A stretch of 56,639 bases of DNA from JBBDIP01 sp040880305 (GCA_040880305.1 JBBDIP010000060.1:1-56639), one strand, 5' to 3'; shown: positions 1 through 8,801, counted from the stretch's first letter. The notes: generated by a model not told the origin, from the letters alone. Program-made: numbers and translations.

Positions 1-2
1 TC

Positions 3-692
3 AAGGTCGCGGCGCTAAAGGGCGTCGACCTTGAGGTACCTTCCGGGCAGTTCATGACCATCATGGGCCCGTCGGGGTCAGGAAAGTCCACATTGATGAA
101 CATTTTGGGCTGTCTGGACCGCCCCACCGGCGGATCCTACTTCCTGGAAGGCTCGGACGTCAGCAAGAAATCCGACAATGAGCTCGCCGACATACGGAAC
201 CGCAACATAGGCTTCATATTCCAGACCTTCAACCTCTTGGCCCGCACCGATGCCATGGCCAACGTGGAACTGCCTCTAATCTACCGGGGGATGCCCACAA
301 AAGACCGGAGGAGCCGGGCAACCGCAGCCCTGGAGTCGGTCGGGCTTGGGCAGCGCATGCAGCACCGTCCCAACGAGATGTCGGGAGGCGAGCAGCAGAG
401 GGTGGCCATCGCTAGGGCGATCGCCGGCGACCCCAAGATCATCCTGGCCGACGAACCCACCGGAAACCTTGACTCCCGCTCGGGCGAGGAAGTCATGGCC
501 ATATTCCAGGACCTCCACCTACAGGGCATCACCATGATCCTGGTCACTCACGACCCCGACATCGCCCGCCATGCCGAGAGGGTGGTTTCGGTCAGAGACG
601 GCAGCCTTGTCTCAGACGTCTTGGTGGAGGACAGGTTGGACGCCAAGGAGATCCTGGCGTCCATGCCCACGACGACCGAAGTTAGCGCGTAG
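3..692 (+). CDS. ABC transporter ATPase, LolD/MacB type (5' end outside window)
   Basis: The reading frame is open from base 3, so the true start lies outside the window. It encodes the ATP-hydrolysing subunit of an FtsX/MacB-type ABC system, which exports lipoproteins, peptides or antibiotics or transmits force across the membrane. Visible motifs in order are the Walker A GPSGSGKST, a Q-loop near FQTFNLL, the signature MSGGEQQRVAIARA, the Walker B IILADEP and the H-loop LVTHD. The short ATPase with a GxLDS segment after Walker B is typical of the LolD/MacB group. Its permease partner should lie upstream. Two FtsX-type permeases occur 10 kb away on the other strand without an ATPase, but no link is shown by the sequence. 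The family call is strong; the substrate is unknown. Confidence 0.93.
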   Translation, partial: KVAALKGVDLEVPSGQFMTIMGPSGSGKSTLMNILGCLDRPTGGSYFLEGSDVSKKSDNELADIRNRNIGFIFQTFNLLARTDAMANVELPLIYRGMPTKDRRSRATAALESVGLGQRMQHRPNEMSGGEQQRVAIARAIAGDPKIILADEPTGNLDSRSGEEVMAIFQDLHLQGITMILVTHDPDIARHAERVVSVRDGSLVSDVLVEDRLDAKEILASMPTTTEVSA

Positions 693-697
693 ATAGG

Positions 698-1114
698 TCA
701 GGGGGTGATGGCCTCGCTGACGATGCGCTTAAGCAGCGCCTTGCCCTCGGGGCTTTCGAGGAATGTCCCCAGCGAGTCCGAGAGTGCTTTTCTGAACTCG
801 GGCGACTTCATGGCCTCTCTGAAGAAGGCCTCGAATGTCTCTTTTGATTGGTTTTGGACCAGATCCGAGACGATGGCTTTGCCCTGCTCGGAAGCCAGGA
901 TCTCCTGCACGATGCCTTTCACCATGGCGGAGTCGATGCCAAGGCCGGCGCTGCCGGTTGCGCCCGTCTCCGCTCCGGTCCCCAGCACCCTGGCCAGGTA
1001 TCGAGATGCCAGGTCGGGGGCGTATTCTCTTACGCCGTAGTATGTGCCCACGGTCAGCCCGATTCCGAGGACTATCCCCAAGAAAACCAGGCCTATGCTG
1101 CGGCCTAAGGACAA
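698..1114 (-). CDS. Small membrane-anchored protein of unknown function
   Basis: About 138 residues. I chose the TTG start at 1114 because a strong GGAGG site (minus strand, around 1125-1130) sits ten bases upstream; an in-frame ATG at 1150 has no such site. The protein opens with one hydrophobic helix (residues about 6-26, ending in GIGLTVGTYYG) and continues as a soluble, largely helical domain with a Gly/Ala/Thr-rich linker near residue 50. The last 60 residues are charged and repetitive (patterns such as FFREAMKSPEFRKAL and FLESPEGKALLKRI). It is convergent with the upstream ATPase, with five bases between the stops, and divergent from lgt. I do not recognise a family. A signal-anchored surface protein is likely. 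Confidence 0.6.
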   Translation of the reverse strand: MSLGRSIGLVFLGIVLGIGLTVGTYYGVREYAPDLASRYLARVLGTGAETGATGSAGLGIDSAMVKGIVQEILASEQGKAIVSDLVQNQSKETFEAFFREAMKSPEFRKALSDSLGTFLESPEGKALLKRIVSEAITP

Positions 1115-1201
1115 GTGGCAAATACCTCCTTTTGTTCCATTAGCATGCATTCACTGGTATGCCCTTATACTGCCATGTTATTATTGGGCAGGTGATAACA
1201 G

Positions 1202-1954
1202 ATGCATCCGATCCTGTTCAGCATAGGTCCCGTGACCTTGTATACATATGGCCTCATGCTTGGACTCGGGTTTGCCGCCGGGGTCTACGTCTCCTCAAGG
1301 AGGGCCGAAAGCAGGGGCTACAGTTCCGACTCCCTGTTTTGGCTCTTCATCCTGCTTCTCATCGGTGGAGTCGTCGGGGGCAGGCTGATGCACGTAGCCC
1401 TGAATACCTGGTACTACCAGGACTGGCGCGCTGTGCTCGACACTCGTGAAGGTGGGCTGTCCATCCACGGGGTCCTCATCGGCGGCGCCCTCACCGTTTT
1501 GGCATATTCGCGCATCCGGAAGATACCCTTCGGCGCCCTCACCGACATAGTCGCCCCGGGGCTTGCTCTTGGCCAGGGGATCGGACGCATCGGCTGCTTC
1601 TTCTCAGGTTGCTGCTACGGAATAGAGACGTCGGGAGCGTGGGGGGTAATGACTCGGTTCGCCCCAGGGCTTAGGCATCCGTACCAGCTCTACGAAAGCA
1701 GCGTGGACCTCGCGCTTTTTGCGGTCCTGCTATGGGTTTCCGGGCGGATCGCGTTCACGGGCGGGCTGTTCGCGACTTACGTGACCGGGTATTCCGCCAC
1801 CCGCTTCCTCTTGGAGTTCCTCAGAGATAACGACAGCTACCTCGCCGGCCTGAGTTACGGCCAATGGGCTTCGCTATCAGGCGTCCTCCTCGGGGCAGCC
1901 ATGTATCTGGGTTTTCGGAAGGCTTCCACAGTCCCGCCGCGAGCTGCTGTCTAG
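1202..1954 (+). CDS. lgt: Prolipoprotein diacylglyceryl transferase
   Basis: Transfers diacylglycerol from phosphatidylglycerol to the lipobox cysteine of prolipoproteins in the cytoplasmic membrane, the first step of lipoprotein maturation. The 250-residue length and multi-pass hydrophobic profile fit the family. The Lgt signature is present as GRIGCFFSGCCYG at about residues 128-140, and the conserved His-Gly (SIHGVLIGG) at about 88-95. The ATG at 1202 is preceded by AGGTGAT at suitable spacing. It stands alone between a divergent small gene and the HD-GYP/GGDEF gene. Lipoproteins that would need it in this window include OppA and the protein at 52678. The call is secure. Confidence 0.96.
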   Translation: MHPILFSIGPVTLYTYGLMLGLGFAAGVYVSSRRAESRGYSSDSLFWLFILLLIGGVVGGRLMHVALNTWYYQDWRAVLDTREGGLSIHGVLIGGALTVLAYSRIRKIPFGALTDIVAPGLALGQGIGRIGCFFSGCCYGIETSGAWGVMTRFAPGLRHPYQLYESSVDLALFAVLLWVSGRIAFTGGLFATYVTGYSATRFLLEFLRDNDSYLAGLSYGQWASLSGVLLGAAMYLGFRKASTVPPRAAV

Positions 1955-2057
1955 CAGTTCGTAACAAGCAGGGATTGCCGTAAACGAATCAGGCCGCCGT
2001 CCGACAACTGTATTGGTACCTATTGGCCCAGCGAGCAGCATGTCGGGAGGAGTTACC

Positions 2058-4634
2058 GTGGAAACGCACCTTACGTCGATCCTCAACGCCTTCGAAAGTG
2101 CCGTTGTAGTGGTGGACAACGCTGATGTGGTCACCGCCTCCAACGCCAAGGCCGACCTCCTGATCGGAGACGGCAGTCCGCTCAAGGGCAGTTCGTTTGC
2201 CTCCCGGCTCAAGAGCAATCTTGCCCCCCGCCTGAAGGACTCCAAACCTCTCTACGAGTGGCTTGAAATCGTAAACGCTGTGTTTGATTTTTCATCGACT
2301 ATCCGGTTGGAGGACCGCGCCTGCGAGGTCGTGTACTGCGGCAAGACCGACCGCAACCTTGCAATCTACGCGGCTCCGGTGGACGAGCCTGACGGAACCC
2401 GGTCCGGGACGTTCTACAACTTTTACGACACCACAGACCTCCGGCGCGCCGAAAAGATCCTGGAGGCGGTGTCTGACGCCGCCCGTGAGGTGAACTCCGA
2501 CCTGAAGGTCAAGGAGATGCTCCCCGGCCTTTTTGAGGTAGTGAGGGAGCGGGTCCCGGTGGACGGCATGGCCATCCTGATGGTGAAGGAGAACGGGCGC
2601 ACATCCGTGTTGGGTTCCATACCGGATCCGTTCCTCGGTGGCGCCGGAGCAAGCGTTCCACTGCCGGCGCCCTCGCCGGGAGCCGAGATCCTGGTGGACA
2701 TAGTCTCCGATATCGGGAAGTTCCTGGACTCCGACGCCGACGAGCGTTCCCGACCTCTCCTACCCAAGTCGTTTCTGGCCGAGATCCGAAAGGAAGGTCT
2801 GGCTAGCCTGGCTGCGCTGCCCTTGAAGCTGCCGGGGCAGATGATCGGGATCTGGGTTTTGGCCAGCAAGCTCCCGCGAAGCTACTCCCACGCCGATATG
2901 GCCTTTCTGGAGCCGGTCTCAGGTCACTTGGCCGCGGCCGTCAAGAACGCGATCCTTCTCACGACCACGAGAGAGATGTACTCGGCGGCAGTGCGCGCAT
3001 TGGCAGCCACCGTCGACATCCGCGACAGCTACACGATGCACCACTCTGAGCACGTCTCGATGATCGCCAAAAGGGTGGCCGAGGAGATGCGCTTGGCCGC
3101 GGATGAGGTTGAGGTAATCGAGCTGGCGGGTCTGGTGCACGACATAGGCAAGATCGGAATACCCGACTCAATCCTGCAGAAGGCCGGCCCGCTGGGACCC
3201 GCCGAAAGGTCGGTCATGACCAACCACTCGCTGCTTGGCGCCAGCATACTGGAAAAGGCCGGGATGCTTGCCGACCTCGCGCCCCTTGTACTGCACCACC
3301 ACGAGTGGCACAACGGGGCAGGGTATCCGGACAGGTTGAACGGCGGGGAAATCCCAATTGGCGCAGCCATCCTTTCGGTGGCTGATGCTCTTGACACCAT
3401 GATTTCTGACCGACCTTACCGTCCCGGGATGACGCTAGGCGAGGCGGTGGAGGAACTGGAGCGCTGCTCGGGTGGCCAATTCCACCCGGAAGTGGTGAAA
3501 GCCCTCGCCGCGGCGCTGGCCAAAGCAGAGAAAGGCGACGAGGGATGGCTGGCGGCACTGGCCGGCGATAACGCGGCCGAAACGCGACGGGCCTTTGGGT
3601 ATGAAGAACCCAGGACCCTGGTTGAGCAGTCAGGCGACTTGGAGAAGGCGATCACATCCAAGGAACTGGAGGTTTTGTTCCGCATAGCCCAGGAGATGAA
3701 GAAACTCCTGGATCTCACGGAGCTGCTTAATCACGTCTGTCGCATTGTATCCGAGGAGATGGGCTACGCCGACTGCGAGATCCTTATGCCCGACGCGACA
3801 GGCGAGTATCTGGAGGTCCGGGCCAGCATCGGGATGGCCGCGTCCACGCTGGGGCTCAAGATACCGGAGGGCCAAGGCATCTCCTGGTGGGTCATGACAA
3901 ACGGCATCCCCCAGAATGTCCCCGACATCTCAAAAGATGAGCGGTACTTCCCCGGAGCCGAAGGAGTGGGGTCAGAGATCTACATCCCCCTCGAAGTCCG
4001 CGGGCGCAGGTTGGGAGTCCTGGTTGTCCAACGGGCCAAGAAGGGTGCGTTCAGACCGAACGACATGCGGATGCTGATGTCGGTAGCAGGGCATCTTGCC
4101 TCTGCGCTAGAGGTAGCCCAACTCCATGAGCAGGTCAAGAAGTCGGCCGACACCGATGCCCTAACAGGGCTTTATAACCGCCGCGTGTTTTTCAGCAGTC
4201 TGGAGGCCGGCATCAAGCGCGCACTGTACAGCGGGCCGGGGAACCTCCTCTCCGTTGTGATCTTCGACGTCGACGACCTCAAGGCGATCAACGACCGCCA
4301 CGGGCATCTGGTTGGCGACGCAGCCTTGTCGAATTTCGCCGATCATCTCCTCTCCGGCTTCCGACTCTGCGACCTCGTGGCCAGGTATGGAGGCGACGAG
4401 TTCGTGGCTCTTCTGCCAGGTGCCTCCAAGGACGTCGCCACGCGCAGGGCAAAAGCCATCGTGGCCTCGTGGGCCGAGGAGACGGTGGAGGGTCCCGGCG
4501 GGCAAATGGTAAGCATGCCAGGCGCCTCCTTCGGGGTCGCCTCGTACCCCTTTGACGGCGACCAGGCCAGGATCGTCCTGTCGGTGGCCGACGATCTCCT
4601 TAGAGAGGCAAAGCGAAGCAAGTCATCCCGCTAG
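2058..4634 (+). CDS. Hybrid c-di-GMP enzyme: PAS-like, GAF, HD-GYP, GAF, GGDEF
   Basis: A cytoplasmic signalling protein of 858 residues with both a c-di-GMP phosphodiesterase and a diguanylate cyclase domain. A PAS-like region (about 1-130) is followed by a GAF domain (about 150-300). HD-GYP comes next, with the metal-binding HD in LVHDIGK near residue 360 and the GYP in HNGAGYPDRLNGG near 420. A second GAF (about 531-690) and a GGDEF domain end the protein. GGDEF is intact near residue 777, and an RLCD sequence five residues before it matches the RxxD product-inhibition site. No transmembrane segment is seen. I preferred the GTG at 2058 over upstream ATG codons because GGGAGG lies seven bases before it. 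Both active-site signatures look functional, so the net activity cannot be told from sequence. Confidence 0.93.
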   Translation: METHLTSILNAFESAVVVVDNADVVTASNAKADLLIGDGSPLKGSSFASRLKSNLAPRLKDSKPLYEWLEIVNAVFDFSSTIRLEDRACEVVYCGKTDRNLAIYAAPVDEPDGTRSGTFYNFYDTTDLRRAEKILEAVSDAAREVNSDLKVKEMLPGLFEVVRERVPVDGMAILMVKENGRTSVLGSIPDPFLGGAGASVPLPAPSPGAEILVDIVSDIGKFLDSDADERSRPLLPKSFLAEIRKEGLASLAALPLKLPGQMIGIWVLASKLPRSYSHADMAFLEPVSGHLAAAVKNAILLTTTREMYSAAVRALAATVDIRDSYTMHHSEHVSMIAKRVAEEMRLAADEVEVIELAGLVHDIGKIGIPDSILQKAGPLGPAERSVMTNHSLLGASILEKAGMLADLAPLVLHHHEWHNGAGYPDRLNGGEIPIGAAILSVADALDTMISDRPYRPGMTLGEAVEELERCSGGQFHPEVVKALAAALAKAEKGDEGWLAALAGDNAAETRRAFGYEEPRTLVEQSGDLEKAITSKELEVLFRIAQEMKKLLDLTELLNHVCRIVSEEMGYADCEILMPDATGEYLEVRASIGMAASTLGLKIPEGQGISWWVMTNGIPQNVPDISKDERYFPGAEGVGSEIYIPLEVRGRRLGVLVVQRAKKGAFRPNDMRMLMSVAGHLASALEVAQLHEQVKKSADTDALTGLYNRRVFFSSLEAGIKRALYSGPGNLLSVVIFDVDDLKAINDRHGHLVGDAALSNFADHLLSGFRLCDLVARYGGDEFVALLPGASKDVATRRAKAIVASWAEETVEGPGGQMVSMPGASFGVASYPFDGDQARIVLSVADDLLREAKRSKSSR

Positions 4635-4661
4635 ACGCGCCATGTCCTCCCGAAGGGATCA

Positions 4662-4670
4662 TGCTATAAT
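4662..4670 (+). promoter_or_regulatory. Extended -10 promoter directly before cca
   Basis: TGCTATAAT, a TGn extended -10 with a consensus hexamer at 4665-4670. The predicted transcription start falls at or within a base or two of the ATG at 4677, and no Shine-Dalgarno sequence lies between. No good -35 is seen, which is usual for extended -10 promoters. Confidence 0.6.
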
Positions 4671-4676
4671 CTTGTC

Positions 4677-5939
4677 ATGCCACGAAAGATTGACTGCGCT
4701 GCGATCCCAAGAAGCGTGTTGGATGTGGCCTCCGCCATCCGTGGAGCTGCCGGAAGGGCGTTTCTGGTTGGCGGACCGGTCCGCGACCTCATGCTTGGCA
4801 AGACGCCTTCAGATTGGGACATCGCGACCGATCTCGCTCCTGACGACGTCCTGCGCATATTCCCTTGCGCCGCCACGGTGGGCATAGAGTTCGGGAGGGT
4901 CCAGGTGTCCGGCATCGACGTGGTTTCGCTACGCCGGGAGGCCGGGTACATCGACAGGAGGCACCCCGACGCAGTGACTTTCGGCGTCCCGGTAGAAGAG
5001 GACCTTAGGCGCCGCGACTTCACTATCAACGCCATGGCTGCCGAGTTCGATGACTTCACGGTCATCGACCCATTTGGAGGCGCCGATGACCTTGGCCGCC
5101 GCGTCATACGAGCTGTGGGCGACGCGCAGAAAAGGTTAGCCGAGGACCCTCTCAGGATCCTTAGGGCGCTGCGGTTTCGAACCGTGCTGGGCATGAACCT
5201 GGACCCGGAAGTGGCGGCTCTTCTCCCTGAGCTGGCCCCGCTTCTAGGTGGCGTCTCCGCACAAAGAGTGTTTGGGGAACTGCGGCGGATATTGCTTGCG
5301 CCTGGAGTATACCAGGGGATACTTGACCTGCAGGACTACGGGCTCGGGCAGGTGGTCCTGCCGTCAGTCTTCGGAGCCGGCTCAAGCTCCGTTGAGATGG
5401 CTGCCAGAGCGCTTTCGATGTCGCCGCCCGATCTGGTAACGCGGCTGGCGGTGCTCTTCGGGGCAGCGTGCGGGGCCGAGCCGGCCAGGACCGCCCTTGC
5501 CGGGCTCAACGTGCAAGTCTCCCTGAAGCAGGACGTCTCGTGGGTGCTAGGGAACGCAGGTCAAGAAGGGCCGACCGGACGTTCTATAGAGAGCGGAGAA
5601 CGGGACTTCGCGTACCTGGCCAGAAGGATTGTTGATAGTGGAAGTCTGGATCAGGTATACCGGCTAATCGACTTCGAGCAGGCCCTGTGGCGGGCCCGAG
5701 GCAATCGGGGGTTTTCCCCCGTCGCATCGGCGCTGGTGGCAGGGTTGGTGGTGGCGGCGGACAACCTGGCTGGTCCTCTCGCTCTGACGGGTGATGATGT
5801 TGTGAAGATACTTGCGACAAGTGGCCCTGCGGTTGGCGAAGCGCTTTCCTATCTCAAGGACTTCGTCATGAGAGACCCATCCGCAAACGTGAGGGAAGCT
5901 CTGGAAAGCGCCCTTAGAAAATGGTGGAGCCGGCGTTGA
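4677..5939 (+). CDS. cca: CCA tRNA nucleotidyltransferase / poly(A) polymerase family
   Basis: Class II nucleotidyltransferase that adds or repairs the 3' CCA end of tRNAs; some relatives add only part of the CCA or are poly(A) polymerases. The head domain has the flexible GGPVRD motif at about residues 32-37 and the metal-binding DWDIATD. Further motifs are RRDFTINAMA near 115 and the segment RLAEDPLRILRALRF near 150-165. The 420-residue length fits the long bacterial forms, but I see no clear HD domain in the C-terminal half. The start codon lies six bases after a consensus TATAAT and lacks a ribosome binding site, suggesting a leaderless transcript. The next gene overlaps its stop codon. 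The family is secure; exact nucleotide specificity is not. Confidence 0.92.
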   Translation: MPRKIDCAAIPRSVLDVASAIRGAAGRAFLVGGPVRDLMLGKTPSDWDIATDLAPDDVLRIFPCAATVGIEFGRVQVSGIDVVSLRREAGYIDRRHPDAVTFGVPVEEDLRRRDFTINAMAAEFDDFTVIDPFGGADDLGRRVIRAVGDAQKRLAEDPLRILRALRFRTVLGMNLDPEVAALLPELAPLLGGVSAQRVFGELRRILLAPGVYQGILDLQDYGLGQVVLPSVFGAGSSSVEMAARALSMSPPDLVTRLAVLFGAACGAEPARTALAGLNVQVSLKQDVSWVLGNAGQEGPTGRSIESGERDFAYLARRIVDSGSLDQVYRLIDFEQALWRARGNRGFSPVASALVAGLVVAADNLAGPLALTGDDVVKILATSGPAVGEALSYLKDFVMRDPSANVREALESALRKWWSRR

Positions 5940-6454
5940 CCAAAGTGCGCAGACTCACGACAACGGCAATCCTGGTAGCCCTCGCCAGCGTTCTGCACGC
6001 CGTAGAGGCCCTGATACCCATACCTTACGTGGTCCCCGGCGCCAAACTGGGGCTGGCCAACATCGTCGCGTTGTACGCGGTCGTGTCCCTGGGGTTGGGA
6101 CAGGCGTTGGCCATCAGCATTCTCCGGACGCTGCTAGGCGGGCTGCTATCCGGCACATTCCTGAACTTAGGATACTACCTCTCCACCGCAGGAGCGCTGA
6201 CGTCGACCTTGGCGATGTACGCCCTCTCGAGACTACCCAAGAGCCGCCTGTCCGTGGTCGGGATCAGCGTCGCCGGGTCGTTCACCCACAACGTCGGCCA
6301 GCTGGTGGCAGCAGCCCTCTTGTTGCAGCAGTCTGGCGTTCTCTTCTACCTGCCGTATCTCCTATTCTTCGCGATACCAACCGGGGTCTTCGTCGGCCTT
6401 CTGGCCGCAAGGGTGATTCGCGCCTATCCGAGCCTGGGGGACCATAGGCGGTAA
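5936..6454 (+). CDS. Hpre_diP_synt_I-type integral membrane protein (Gx transporter family)
   Basis: A small integral membrane protein of about 172 residues with five or six hydrophobic segments. The sequences PYVVPGAKLGLANIVAL and LRTLLGGLLSGTF are typical of the family named after heptaprenyl diphosphate synthase component I. That enzymatic name is doubtful, because the proteins resemble small substrate-binding membrane components of transporters. I favour the TTG at 5936, which overlaps the cca stop (TTGA) and has GGTGGAG seven bases upstream; an ATG at 5921 is the alternative. The overlap implies translational coupling with cca. The family is commonly found near redox or quinone genes in Bacillota, and rex follows here, but the substrate is not known. 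Confidence 0.82.
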   Translation: MTKVRRLTTTAILVALASVLHAVEALIPIPYVVPGAKLGLANIVALYAVVSLGLGQALAISILRTLLGGLLSGTFLNLGYYLSTAGALTSTLAMYALSRLPKSRLSVVGISVAGSFTHNVGQLVAAALLLQQSGVLFYLPYLLFFAIPTGVFVGLLAARVIRAYPSLGDHRR

Positions 6455-6457
6455 TTA

Positions 6458-6486
6458 TTGCCACAATCGTTCGTGAACGGTAAAAT
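6458..6486 (+). promoter_or_regulatory. rex promoter with palindrome between -35 and -10
   Basis: TTGCCA (6458-6463) and TAAAAT (6481-6486) are separated by 17 bases. The spacer contains the inverted repeat CGTTCGTGAACG (6468-6479). Its GTGAACG half resembles one arm of known Rex sites, and the position would block RNA polymerase. Autoregulation by Rex is an inference. Confidence 0.5.
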
Positions 6487-6511
6487 CTAAACCGGGGGGG
6501 CATACATAATC

Positions 6512-7138
6512 GTGATCCGCAACCGTATCCCTGATGTGGTGGTCAAAAGGCTAGTCACCTACCTCCGGGTCCTCAAGGACTCGCCGCTGGAGGGCTACAT
6601 ATCTTCGGCGCAGCTGGGAGACCTCGCGGCGGTGAACGGAGCTCAGGTCAGAAAGGACTTGGCTTTGTTCGGCGAATTTGGAAAACAGGGTGTAGGGTAC
6701 CCTGTCCAGGCCCTGACTGATGAGATAGTGAAGATCCTTGGGGCAGACCGCGAAATCGCGGTCGTTTTATTTGGGGTTGGCGAGCTTGGGACCGCAGTAG
6801 TCAGGTACCTGGCGGCAAGGCGTCGCGCTGACCCCACATACAAATTCGTCGTGCGGGCGTTGTTCGACGAAGATAAGCGCAAGATTGGCTCCAAGTTGGA
6901 GGGACTCACGATTAGGCCGTTGACGGACCTCCCCGCCATCTGCTCAGGCGAGGACGTCAAAGTAGGCGTTATCGCGGTCCCGGCTCCGGCTGCTCAGGAA
7001 GTGGTGGGGAAGGGGATAGCCCAAGGTATCCGCGGGTTCCTGAATTTCGCTCCCGTCAAGTTGAAGGTCCCGCCAGGGGTTAGGGTCCAGCAGACAGACG
7101 TGACCCTGGAGCTTCAGGAACTGGCCTTCTACGTCTAG
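6512..7138 (+). CDS. rex: Redox-sensing transcriptional repressor Rex
   Basis: Binds DNA when NADH/NAD+ is low and controls fermentation and respiration genes. The 208 residues comprise an N-terminal winged helix (about 1-80), with the family-typical sequences ISSAQLGDLAAVNGAQVRKD and FGEFGKQGVGY. A Rossmann domain follows, with the dinucleotide-binding GVGELG at about 88-93. The C-terminal helix that swaps between subunits is present (VTLELQELAFYV). The start is GTG at 6512, behind a G-rich site. It has its own promoter carrying a palindrome and sits just upstream of the methylmalonyl-CoA cluster. The family assignment is very strong. Confidence 0.95.
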   Translation: MIRNRIPDVVVKRLVTYLRVLKDSPLEGYISSAQLGDLAAVNGAQVRKDLALFGEFGKQGVGYPVQALTDEIVKILGADREIAVVLFGVGELGTAVVRYLAARRRADPTYKFVVRALFDEDKRKIGSKLEGLTIRPLTDLPAICSGEDVKVGVIAVPAPAAQEVVGKGIAQGIRGFLNFAPVKLKVPPGVRVQQTDVTLELQELAFYV

Positions 7139-7162
7139 ATTGGCTCAAATGGACCTGTACAT

Positions 7163-7203
7163 TTGGCAGGGCCAATGCCTCTTCGTTGCCCATATGGTAT
7201 GAT
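7163..7203 (+). promoter_or_regulatory. Putative promoter and operator of the methylmalonyl-CoA operon
   Basis: An extended -10 TGGTATGAT (7195-7203) lies 20 bases before the mmdA start. A perfect inverted repeat TTGGC-agg-GCCAA (7163-7175) lies where a regulator would contact the -35 region. No good -35 hexamer is seen. Which protein binds is unknown. Confidence 0.4.
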
Positions 7204-7223
7204 CTTTCCCGGAGGTGAATCGG

Positions 7224-8789
7224 TTGCCGGAAACAACGGCTCAATTCGAGGAGAAACTGAAAGACCTTAAAAAACGCCGGGAAACGGTAGATCAGGGCGG
7301 CGGCGCCCCAAGGATCGAGCGACAGCACAAAGCAGGAAAACTGACCGCTCGTGAAAGGATAGCCGCCTTTTTTGATCCCGGCACTTTTGTGGAGATCGAC
7401 GTCTTTATCGCGCACAGGGCTAAGGAATTCGGCATGGAGAAGGTCCAGGCGCCTGGCGAGGGCGTGGTAACCGGCTATGGGCTGGTGAACGGCCGCGCGG
7501 TGTGCCTCGCTTCCCAGGACTTCACCGTAATCGGCGGGTCCCTCGGCGAGATGCACGCGGCCAAGATCGTGAAGGCCATGGAACTTGCCGCTAAGGTCGG
7601 GATCCCCTTCATCTTCCTAAACGACTCGGGTGGCGCCCGCATCCAGGAAGGGGTGGACGCGCTCCGAGGTTACGGCGACGTCTTCTTCAAAAACGTGCAG
7701 TATTCAGGGGTTATACCCCAGATCTCCGTCATTCTCGGGCCATGCGCCGGCGGAGCGGTCTATTCTCCCGCCCTCACCGACTTCTGCTTCATGGTCCAGG
7801 GCATCGCCAACATGTTCATTACCGGTCCGCAGGTTATCAAGGCTGTGACGGGTGAAGAAGTCTCGATGGAGCAGCTAGGCGGGGCCGGAGTACATAGCCA
7901 GATCAGCGGGAACGCTCATTTCGTTGCGCCCGATGAGGAAACTTGCGTCGCCATGGTAAGGTCCCTCTTGAGCTATCTACCCAGCAATAACCAGGAGGAC
8001 CCGCCCGCGTTTGAGGCCTCCGACGATCCCGCAAGGCTTGAACCGTCTCTTAGGGATGTCGTCCCGGCTGAACAGAACCGGAGCTACGATATGCGCAACG
8101 TCATCTACCCCATGGTGGACGACGGAGAGTTCCTGGAGGTGGCCCGCGACTACGCCACCAACATCATCACCGGTTACGCCAGGCTAAACGGTCGGGCCGT
8201 GGGGATTGTGGCGTCACAGCCGAACGTGAAGGCCGGTTGCCTCGACATCAACGCTTCCGACAAAGCCGCGCGGTTCGTTCGAGTCTGCGACTCGTTCAAT
8301 ATTCCGCTTGTCACGCTGGTTGATGTACCAGGCTACCTGCCGGGCGTAGACCAGGAGTATGGCGGGATAATAAGGCACGGCGCTAAGATCCTGTACGCCT
8401 ACGCAGAGGCTACGGTGCCCAAGATCACCGTCATCACCCGCAAGTCCTACGGCGGCGCCTACATCGCAATGTGCTCGCGGCACCTGGGGGCCGATATGGT
8501 GTTCGCGTTCCCAACCGCCGAAATCGCGGTTATGGGGCCTGATGGAGCCGCGAACGTGGTTTTCCGCGACGAGATCGCCTCGGCGCCGGACCCTGAAGCG
8601 AAGCGCAAGGAGAAGATTAAGGAGTTCAGAGACGTTTTCGCCAATCCATATGTGGCAGCCAGCAGGGGCTACATTGACGATGTGATCGACCCCCAGGAGC
8701 TCAGGCCTAAGGTCATCGCCGCTTTGGAACTCCTGGTGACCAAGAAGTCGGAACAGATTTCGAGGAAGCACGGGAATATGCCGGTATAG
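7224..8789 (+). CDS. mmdA: Biotin-dependent acyl-CoA carboxytransferase (methylmalonyl-CoA decarboxylase alpha / propionyl-CoA carboxylase beta)
   Basis: Moves a carboxyl group between methylmalonyl-CoA or propionyl-CoA and biotin on a carrier protein. The 521 residues carry two crotonase-fold halves. The first contains FTVIGGSLGEMHA and the oxyanion-hole segment SGGARIQEG. The second contains DVPGYLPGVDQEYGGIIRHG and SYGGAYIAM. I chose the TTG at 7224 because GGAGGTGA precedes it by about six bases; the GTG at 7215 overlaps that site. It heads a run of five genes for methylmalonyl-CoA metabolism. No biotin carboxylase and no membrane decarboxylase subunit lie nearby, so decarboxylase, transcarboxylase and carboxylase roles remain possible. 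Confidence 0.92.
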   Translation: MPETTAQFEEKLKDLKKRRETVDQGGGAPRIERQHKAGKLTARERIAAFFDPGTFVEIDVFIAHRAKEFGMEKVQAPGEGVVTGYGLVNGRAVCLASQDFTVIGGSLGEMHAAKIVKAMELAAKVGIPFIFLNDSGGARIQEGVDALRGYGDVFFKNVQYSGVIPQISVILGPCAGGAVYSPALTDFCFMVQGIANMFITGPQVIKAVTGEEVSMEQLGGAGVHSQISGNAHFVAPDEETCVAMVRSLLSYLPSNNQEDPPAFEASDDPARLEPSLRDVVPAEQNRSYDMRNVIYPMVDDGEFLEVARDYATNIITGYARLNGRAVGIVASQPNVKAGCLDINASDKAARFVRVCDSFNIPLVTLVDVPGYLPGVDQEYGGIIRHGAKILYAYAEATVPKITVITRKSYGGAYIAMCSRHLGADMVFAFPTAEIAVMGPDGAANVVFRDEIASAPDPEAKRKEKIKEFRDVFANPYVAASRGYIDDVIDPQELRPKVIAALELLVTKKSEQISRKHGNMPV

Positions 8790-8801
8790 GGGGACGTCCT
8801 A

